Assembly (NCBI RefSeq): GCF_036898095.1
Contig: NC_090726.1
Span: 32,556,628-32,620,627, forward strand
Source: Palaemon carinicauda
Taxonomy: Eukaryota; Arthropoda; Malacostraca; Decapoda; Palaemonidae
Direction: 5' to 3'
Length of the DNA: 64,000 bases
The notes under the pieces are model-generated. The model made no database searches and was not told the DNA's origin. It was given only the letters and a program-made list of their open reading frames with translations. Shown in pieces: positions 56,621 to 64,000 of the stretch (positions are counted from its first letter, which is position 1; each line of letters starts with the position of its first letter). Made by a program: the position numbers and the translations under genes.

Positions 56621-57590
56621 GAGCCTCTAGGTTATCGAGGTAGCGAACAGATCTATGGTTGGCTGACCCCACAGGGCCCAAAGTCTGCTGCAAACATTCT
56701 TGTGAAGGGTCCACTCTGTGGGGATGACCTGACCCTTCCGGCTGAGGCGATCTGCCATGACATTCATATCGCCCTGAATGAACCTCGTTACCAGCGTGAG
56801 CTTTCGATCTTTTGACCAGATGAGGAGGTCCCTTGCGATCTAGAACAACTTCCACGAATGAGTCCCTCCCTGCTTGGAGATGTAAGCCAAGGCTGTGGTG
56901 TTGTCAGAGTCCACCTCCACCACCTTGTTAAGCTGGAGGGACTTGAAGTTTATCAAGGCCAGATGAACCGCCAACAGCTCCTTGCAATTGATGTGAAGTG
57001 TCCTTTACTCCTGATTCCATGTTCCCGAGCATTCCTGTCCGTCCAAAGTCGCACCCCAGCCCGTGTCTGATGCGTCAGAGAAGAGACGGCGGTCGGGTTT
57101 CTGAACAGCCAAAGGTAGACTTCCTTGAGAAGAAAGCTGTTCTTTCACCACGTGAGAGTAGACCTCCTCTCTTCGGAAACAGGAACTGAGACCGTCTCTA
57201 GCGTCATGTCCTTTATCCAGTGAGCAGCTAGATGATACTGAAGGGGGCGGAGGTGGCGTCTCCCTAACTCGATGAACAGGGCCAGCGATGAAAGTGTCCC
57301 TGTTAGACTCATCCACTACCTGACTGAGCATCGGTTCCTTCTCAGCATGCTCTGGATGCATTCTAGGGCTTGGTAGATCCTTGGGGCCGACGGAAAAGCC
57401 CGAAAAGCTCGACTCTGAAGATCCATACCCAGGTAGACAATGGTCTGGGATGGGACGAGCTGGGACTCCTCAAAATTGACCAGGAGGCCCAGTTCCTTGG
57501 TCAGATCCATAGTCCATCTGAGAATCTCCAGACAGCGACGACTTGTGGGAGCTCTTAAAAGCCAGTCGTCTGACGGAGCCGGACACAAGA
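56380..57590 (-). pseudogene. RT thumb, RNase H and methyltransferase-like remnant of copy D
   Basis: The read starts abruptly at DDWLLRAPTSRRCLE, the second half of the YLDD box, so the N-terminal half of RT is deleted. It continues through ELGLLVNFEESQLVPSQTIV, LGMDLQS, RNase H LFSDASDTGWG (about 57075-57110), a frame break, and the MT-like block CSPIPDPAAVHVDAFLL / DWSHLDLYAFPPF (56505-56610). Confidence 0.8.
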
Positions 57591-59890
57591 TCATGGTACT
57601 GCTGCACAGTCTGTGAACTGTCAACCATGGGGAAGCGAGGAAGTACAGCGACAACCCGAAACTGTCTAGACTGTCTGGGTCGTACAGACAACTCCTTATC
57701 GGGTTGCTGAGGTTGCCGCACTGCGTCACAACAAGTCACTTCTGCTGGTTGTTGAACGTCTTCCCAGTGACACACTGACTCCGTAAACAAAAAATCCTCT
57801 AACAAGGACTAAGCTTGGACTGCATGTCTTGCAACAAAGCTCAAGGTCTATGGGAGCAGGTGTGGTAACAGACGGGGTTAGCGACTGAAGTGGAACCATT
57901 ACCCTCCCTGGAAGCATGTTATGCTTAAATAAAAGTCCATAGGAGGCTAAGCAGCTAAAGGCTCCTCTCCAAATGACAGAGTCCTCAAGGGAAAATCAGA
58001 AGGAGGGAGAATAGCACTTTCTCATCTACAGGAACCATATCCGAGAAAAGCTAAGTTCTCTCAGTGAGGGTTTCACTGGTGCAAAAGCAGCAGACCAGAA
58101 GGCAACGTTATGAAACTGCTTGACAGTCTTGTGAGTTGGCAACAACCAAAGATGTGTGACTGAGGAGCATGCGGTAAGGTATGCAGAGCATGCTGTATGC
58201 AGAGCATGTTGTATGTAGAGCATGCTGTAAGGTAAGCAGAGCATGTTGCATGGCGTGCGGCTTATGCTGCATGGGATGAGGCTCATGCTGCATGGGATGA
58301 GGCTCATGCTGCATGGGATGAGGCTCATGCTGCATGGTATGAGGCTCATGCTGCATGGGATGAGGCTCATGCTGCAAGGGATGAGGCTCATGCCGCATGC
58401 GTTGAGGAGGATGCCGCATAGTATGAGGCTCCTGCCTCATGGGTTGAGGCGGTTGCCGCATAGCATGAGGCTCCTGCCTCATGGTTTGAGGAGGATGCCG
58501 CATAGCATGAGGCTCCTCATAGCATGAGGCTCCTCATAGCATGAGGCTCCTGCCTCATGGGTTGAGGAGGATGCCGCATAGCATGAGGCTCCTGCCTCAT
58601 GGGTTGAGGAGGATGCCGCATAGCATGAGGCTCCTGCCTCATGGGTAGAGGAGGTTGCCGCATAACATGAGGCTCCTGCCTCATGGGTTGAGGAGGATGC
58701 CGCATAGCATGAGGCTCCTCATAGCATGAGGTCCCTGCCTCATGGGTTGAGGAGGATGCCGCATAGCATGAGGCTCCTCATAGCATGAGGCTCCTGCCTC
58801 ATGGGTTGAGGAGGATGCCGCATAGCATGAGGCTCCTGCCTCATGGTTTGAGGAGGATGCCGCATAGCATGAGGCTCCTGCCTCATGGGTAGAGGAGGTT
58901 GCCGCATAGCATGAGGCTCCTGCCTCATGGGTTGAGGAGGATGCCGCATAGCATGAGGCTCCTCATAGCATGAGGCTCCTGCCTCATGGGTAGAGAAGGT
59001 TGCCGCATAGCATGAGGCTGCTGCCTCATGGGTGGAGGAGGTTGCCGCAACGCATGAGGCTCCTGCCTCATGGGTGGAGGAGGTTGCCGCAACGCATGAG
59101 GCTCCTGCCTCAAGGGTTGAGGAGGTTGCCGCATAGCAAGAGGCTCCTGCCTCAAGGTAAGAGGAGGTTGCTGCATAGCGCTGGTACCTGGCAACTCCCA
59201 ATGCGGCAGCTCACGCATGGAGGCAGGAGGAGCCTCAACATCATACGTCTGGCAGGGTGGACTGCGCAGAGGTGGAGGAGCGCTCGCAGGAGGAGGTGTG
59301 CTAACCTTCTCTGCCTGAAACTCCTGCATCAAAACCGCAAGCTGAGACTGCATTGTCTGCAGCATAGACCACTAGGGTCTATGAAAGACAACAACAAACG
59401 GAGCTACTGTCCGTTGAGACTGAGGGTCTAAAACAGCTGGTGCGGCAACAGACGGAGTTACTGCCTGTTGCGGTACCACCTTGCCTCTCTGGGAGGTGTG
59501 CAGTTGTCGTACTGCAGCAAGTCCGAACTGACCCAGTGCTAATGGCTACACCTGGGAGTTGGATTTGCGCGGAAGGGACCGACTTGCACTTAAAAGCTGC
59601 AAGATTTGGTCCATGGTTTCTGCGAGAAACCTCTTCCGCAGACGAGGAATAAATGGGCTCTCTCGTCTTTGTGTGGGTGGGGTGATCACGTCGGCTACGT
59701 GAGTTGGTTACACCCGAAACCACGGAGGGAAACGTCTGTTCGTCGATCAAGGCCTGATGAACCCATAAGTCCTTCGACGTTACTTCTCCCCTGGGCTTGG
59801 GAGCTTGTAAGAGGTCCCAGACTAGGCGAACAACTGGCACGAACAGACGAACCCTCGAACGCAACACTGTAACACTTTGCGCTTATCACT
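57590..59890 (-). pseudogene. Decayed gag of copy D
   Basis: The N-terminal part (59695-59880) has SSVRASCSPSLGP, SSQAQGRSNVEG and DRRTDVS, as in copies A-C. The start lies just upstream, without the Cys-rich domain of B and C. The middle is an expanded Met/Arg/Gln/Pro/His repeat (58150-59170). The C-terminal gag and its junction with RT are lost. Several stops. Confidence 0.75.
58150..59170 (-). repeat. Minisatellite inside copy D gag
   Basis: The main unit is 42 bases (14 codons, MRQEPHAMRHPPQP on the minus strand) with landmarks GGCTCCTGCCTCATGGG and GGATGCCGCATAGCATGA. At 58235-58400 a 21-base subunit (MQHEPHP) is arrayed instead. Some units carry the partial duplication CCTCATAGCATGAGG. 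The unit lengths are multiples of three, so the array expands without shifting the frame. Confidence 0.92.
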
Positions 59891-61049
59891 TTATCACTTT
59901 TGATTTTCTGTTTGCACTTATTTCACTGAACTCGAAACTTTAAGTGGTTTGTACCTGAAACACGCAATTCTATCCTTCATTAAAAGTTAGTAATTGCGAA
60001 AACAGTATTACAATGTAACAGAAAAACATAATGAAAGATAAATAATTCAGTGGCTGGAAAAGAGACTAAACACTAGATCAAATAAACTACGTTTAAAATC
60101 TCTCACCGCATAAAGCCTGGGAACAAGAATAAAACTCTAGAAACGTTTACCTTCTTCCCCTAAAGAGACTAGGGAGAAGAGCAAAAACGATAACAACGTT
60201 ACCCGCTTGAACGAAACGTTTACCCTCCTCTCTCTCCCTCCGTCTCTATCTCTCTCTCTCTCTCTTTTGACTTAGAACCTGAGAGATGAGCCCAATTATA
60301 TATATCGTTAAAACTTATTATTGTTAAAGGAAAAAAACTGAAAGATTTCCCAAATAAAAAGTTCCTTTATTAGAATTAAAACTATTTAAGCTAAGAAAGA
60401 ATGAACAAAACGCTAGAATCGGTTTACTCTTACTGCAACGTGAAACCGTGAATTACTCTCTCTCTATCGTAACGATAGAGCGCAAGTTGAACGTTCTGAA
60501 CGTCAACAACTGCAGAGACAAAACAAAACGTTAGTTCAACTTTGAAAACAGTACGAGACTATCAAAGAAATTCTTTCAAAAACATTAAAATAGCATAAAA
60601 TGTTAACAGGTAAAAACGAAATGACGGGCTCAATGTTAATTAACTTCGGTTCCAAGAAAAGACCGCCTACTCTTAGGAAAGGTCGCATATAAACAAAAAT
60701 TAATTTTAAGTTTATAAAAAAAGGAAGTTAATCGAAGAGGCCTATAAAAGGCGGAGAGATATAAAATAAATCTATAACTTTGTTAAGCAAAATTAAAAAA
60801 GAGAGTCTATACTCTCTTCGACACCAACACTTCCGTCTAAGGGAAGGGTCGGCCATTTAAAAGTGAAAGAGAGTTCATACTCTCTTCGTCACCAAAATTA
60901 AATAAAATTAATTCCAAAAAACTTGCTAAGCTAAAGATAAGCTTCCTGAATAGCGAAGGCTAAACTCTAGAGCAAATACATCACCAAATCGTGAACAATA
61001 ACTCCAGAATCAACAGCGTATCCATGTAGGTCTAGCCGGAGGCACGACA
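59891..61049 (-). other. Long 5' leader of copy D
   Basis: About 1.15 kb without a frame, matching the leader of copy A. It contains a CT-rich tract (60225-60265), the palindrome CTCTATCGTAACGATAGAG (60461-60479) and two direct repeats of GAGAGT...ACTCTCTTCG (60800-60830, 60865-60890). Confidence 0.75.
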
Positions 61050-61221
61050 GAGGAAAAATTGAGGTGGTGTTGACAAGAAGTACTGGAGTACCTGACCACA
61101 GATGGCACTGTTGTGTACACCCCCACCTGTATAGCGATCGCTGGCGTATCCCGACCGTAGATTTCTGTCGGCAACAGAGTTGACAGCTACATGATTATCG
61201 GGTAAGATTAATATTGAAAAA
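61050..61221 (-). repeat. Left ITR of copy D
   Basis: Ends GGGTAAGATTAATATTGAAAA on the plus strand. Matches 47800-47945 in inverted orientation. Confidence 0.88.
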
Positions 61222-62720
61222 TTAAATTTACAGGCTTTTTGGCACTCCACAAGGCTCAAGACCTACCTTAGAACTTCAGCGGTCAGAACCAGCCAGGGAA
61301 GTCTTCGATAACACAGACGTCCAAGTATTCAGCCAAAGGAAATTGTTACCCGAGTGTTGTTCCACCAAGATCTTGTCATCAGCTCTCACCGGGCAGAGAA
61401 AATTCAAGCTACTGCAATGGCCTCCTTCACCTCTTCTCAGGATTTGTCAAATCCTGAGAGCAAGAAGAAATTTATAGACATAGTTCTGTCAGAGGCAAAG
61501 GCAGACACCTTCCTAGCTCAAAATTCTGCTAACCTGTAGACCATCTGGGTCTTTAAGCAGAGGGATGCAGTAGCTGCCAAATTTACTAGGCAAATAAGGA
61601 CTAGAAGCACTGGCATTAAGAAATGCCCCCAATTAGCTAGACCCCAGAGTTCTGAAGAGAGATCTTTTCTAACTTGCTTTGGCTTTAACAAAACTAATAA
61701 GTGAGATGCACATGTTATCACATCTAGTTGGTCATTTTGGGTTTGTCACTATAACTCAAAACCCGTCCGTAAACGATCCTGGGTTTGAATCTTTCTCCAT
61801 CTCCTCAGGGAAGCAACCACTGATACTGATGATTGATTTCTTAGTCCTGTGGGGGCACTAAGATGCTACTTGAAATGGATTCAATCCTTCAAGCCACCAC
61901 TACAGAATTGCTTCATCAGATCCAGCAGGCTTGAGATGATCTTCAAAAAACACTAACTCCTGGCTTTGCAAAAAGATAGATCACAAATGCCGACAGCATA
62001 GGAGCTGGAAGAACCTGCACTAGCAAACACTTACAAAGACAGAGGAGTGGATATGACATTAGCCTTTAGGAGGACCCTATCATTAAGCCGAGTCCACTAT
62101 CTATGGGAATGCACCCACAAGTCATTCAACACATTTTCTCTAGGACCTGCAGTAGCTACTCAGCTGGTTGTGTAGCATACCTAGCTCCTAGCTAGACAAG
62201 AAGCATCTCATTTAAGATAGGAATTGGGACGTCAGTCTTGGATGAGAGTAAGAATGTCTGGCCTTTTTCCCCACTTTTCTTTCCTCTTCTTTAGAGTGCA
62301 GCAGTTAAACTGTATGTTTCTTGAACAGACCTTAATGCTGTTAAGCTAAACATATCAAGTAACTAATGTATTTTGGTTGAGATAGAAGTGTGTTCCCCCT
62401 TCCTCCTCATTAGAGGAAAGAGAGACAGTAATGGAAACCCACCAATTTCCTTAAGCACTACATTTGATGTTTTATCTCAAAGGGATATAGGTTCATCCAT
62501 GACCATCTGTCTAGATGACAGAAGCCTAGTCTACCACCTGTAAATTTCAAGTGGTACTAACCAGGATTTTAAACCACCCACTTTGGTTATAGGAGCTTCC
62601 TCCCACCTAAGGATAAATCTCTTATTAAAGGACAAGTTTGTATTTTTTCTAACAATACAAACCTGAGTTTTTCAAGTTATACTTCCCGCCTCATAGATCC
62701 AGCAAGTCTAAGGTGAAAGT
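61222..62720 (+). pseudogene. DIRS family II copy IIe, right part: gag C-terminus, YR remnant and 3' end
   Basis: After copy D the plus strand reads a gag-like stretch (ATAMASFTSSQDLSNPESKK, LSEAKADTFLAQNSANL), then YR text in several frames: TCFGFNKTNK near 61670-61710 (degenerate Arg box), a stretch equivalent to LGALRCYLKWI at 61850-61885, and the typical end HKSFNTFSLGPAVATQLVV with stop at 62176. The RT is absent, so RT was deleted before or after insertion of D. The end region (62630-62700) shows AAAGGACAAGTTTGTATTTT with its inverted AATACAAACCTGAG. Confidence 0.65.
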
Positions 62721-63132
62721 CAAAGTGGCTCAAATATCAAGGTCACTACAGCCAATTTGAAAATTTTGTATTTTTTTCCGCTGGCAATATATCACGGGTA
62801 TCAAAGAGTTGATCATCTAAATGATTCCTATGAACCTTGGTTATCAAGCAATGGTTTGGACATCAAAAACAGCATTTACTTTTGGTACACAATTAAAAAT
62901 GCTAGGAAAAAGATTGTGCTAGAAGTGGAGTCCCACAACATGAACTGTACCTCAGGTAACTGGATGACCAGATAAAGTAAAGATATTAGTTTAAATTCAC
63001 CACTAAGCATGAAGCACTGTTGGTGAGGCTCGACGACAAACTTCCATATTCTACATACTCTACATTGTATATTCAGTAGGGTTAGTAATGAAAGTTTTCA
63101 ACAAAATACAAAATAACAATATTTGTTTCTTA
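62721..63132. other. No gene seen
   Basis: AT-rich spacer between IIe and copy E. A 72-codon frame (62757-62975) has no recognised motif. Confidence 0.5.
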
Positions 63133-64000
63133 AAATGTTATTTTCATTAGTAAAATAAATTTTTGAATATACTTACCCGGTGATCATATAGCTGTCAGCT
63201 CTGCTGCCCGACAGAAAAACCTAAGGACAAAATACGCCAGCGATCGCTATACAGGTGGGGGTGTACATCAACTGCGCCATCTGTCGAGCAGGTACTCAAG
63301 TACTCCATGTCAACACAGAACCAATTTTCTCCTCGGCCCACTGGGTCTCTATTGGGGAGGAAGGGAGGGTCCTTTAATATATGATCACCGGGTAAGTATA
63401 TTCAAAAATTTATTTTACTAATGAAAATAACATTTTTCAATATTAAACTTAGCCGGTGATCATATAGCTGATTCACACCCAGGGGGGTGGGTAGAGACCA
63501 GCATTACATGTTGACATTATTATGAGCTAAGTATTTTGTATTTCATTTTAGCAGTTATTCAAAATAACAAACATAAAATAAATAAGTACCTGGTAAGGAA
63601 GTCGACTTGAACAATTACTCTGCCTTTTTAAGTACGTCTTCCTTACTGAGCCTCGCGATCCTCATAGGATGCTGAGCGACTCCTAGGAGCTGAAGTATGA
63701 AGGGTTGCAACCCATACTAAAGGACCTCATCAAAACCTCTAATCTAGGCGCTTCTCAAGAAATGACTTTGACCACCCGCCAAATCAAGTAGGATGCGAAA
63801 GGCTTCTTAGCCTTCCGGACAACCCAAAAACGATAATAAAACATTACAAGAGAAAGATTAAAAAAGGTTATGGAATTAGGGAATTGTAGTGGTTGAGCCC
63901 TCACCCACTACTGCACTCGTTGCTACGAATGGTCCCAGAGTGTAGCAGTTCTCGTAAAGAGACTGGACATTCTTAAGATAAAAAGACGCGAACACTGATT
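63133..64000 (-). mobile_element. DIRS-like retrotransposon, family I, copy E, 3' end only
   Basis: The right ITR at 63133-63430 (AATGTTATTTTCATTAG ... CTAATGAAAATAACATT) is followed by the second ICR half (TTTTTCAATATTAAACTTAG), the family I 3' region and the YR C-terminus. The inner ITR resembles copy B's, not C's or D's. The rest lies beyond the window. Confidence 0.88.
63872..64000 (-). CDS. Tyrosine recombinase C-terminus of copy E (partial)
   Basis: The minus-strand frame encodes the Tyr region and the end (SLYENCYTLGPFVATSAVVG, then GEGSTTTIP and TAA near 63873). No lesion is visible in this short piece. The catalytic Tyr codon lies near 63980. Cut by the window edge. Confidence 0.75.

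Larger units (their letters stand above)
47756..61221 (-). mobile_element. DIRS-like retrotransposon, family I, copy D, interrupted by copy C
   Basis: The left terminus (minus-strand 5' end) is at about 61221 and the right terminus at about 47756. The left ITR at 61050-61215 matches, almost base for base, the unit at 47800-47945 (shared CTCTGTTGCCGACAGAAATC, CGGTCGGGATACGCCAGC). The unit at 47756-48042 is therefore copy D's right ITR, cut away from the body by copy C. Without copy C the element is about 6.7 kb. It has a long leader (59890-61050), gag with an expanded minisatellite, a deletion joining gag to the middle of RT, and a frameshifted YR. Non-autonomous. Confidence 0.85.

Noticed and set aside
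58150..59170. Regular repeats resembling a CRISPR-like or satellite array
   Set aside because: Units are contiguous without spacers, encode a Pro/His/Met repeat in the gag frame, and the host is a eukaryote. It is an internal gag minisatellite.

Overview
This is invertebrate genomic DNA. It holds one interrupted host gene buried in transposons. Abundant DIRS1-type (tyrosine-recombinase) retrotransposons, an RTE-type LINE, an intact Tigger/pogo transposon, a short interspersed repeat with an (AAT)n tail, and long CA/TA, GA and CT microsatellites all fit a decapod crustacean. DIRS1-like elements are known to be widespread in Decapoda. The species cannot be read from the sequence.

Layout. 1-2500: broken LINE reverse transcriptase on the minus strand, split by an interspersed repeat. 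2500-5400: microsatellites, no gene. 5402-10097: degraded DIRS copy of family II (IIa) with its inverted terminal repeats (ITRs) and internal complementary region (ICR) still visible. 10098-29990: a second family II copy (IIb), split by a repeat and by family I copy A (12458-29345). Copy A is itself split by a complete Tigger transposon (12695-16577, intact 621-aa transposase) and by family I copy B (16938-23573). 30000-34213: no gene recognised, one repeat copy. 34214-45571: four 3' coding exons of a minus-strand J-domain protein resembling DNAJC4, with introns carrying IIc, a LINE fragment, IId and a Tigger/JRK-like remnant. 46080-62720: a family II copy (IIe) split by family I copy D (47756-61221), which is split in turn by family I copy C (48043-54813). 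63133-64000: the 3' end of family I copy E, cut by the window edge.

How the parts work. Each family I DIRS has a gag-like ORF, an RT/RNase H/methyltransferase-like ORF and a tyrosine recombinase (YR) ORF, all overlapping. The ends are inverted repeats, and an ICR just inside the right ITR is the reverse complement of both termini joined. This is the layout expected for replication through a circle inserted by the YR, without long terminal repeats or obvious target duplications. Copy C has all three frames open over full length and is the best candidate for an active element. Copy B carries one nonsense codon in gag and one frameshift in YR. Copies A and D are old and deleted. Because each right ITR matches its own left end closely, the nested copies can be separated and their order of arrival read.
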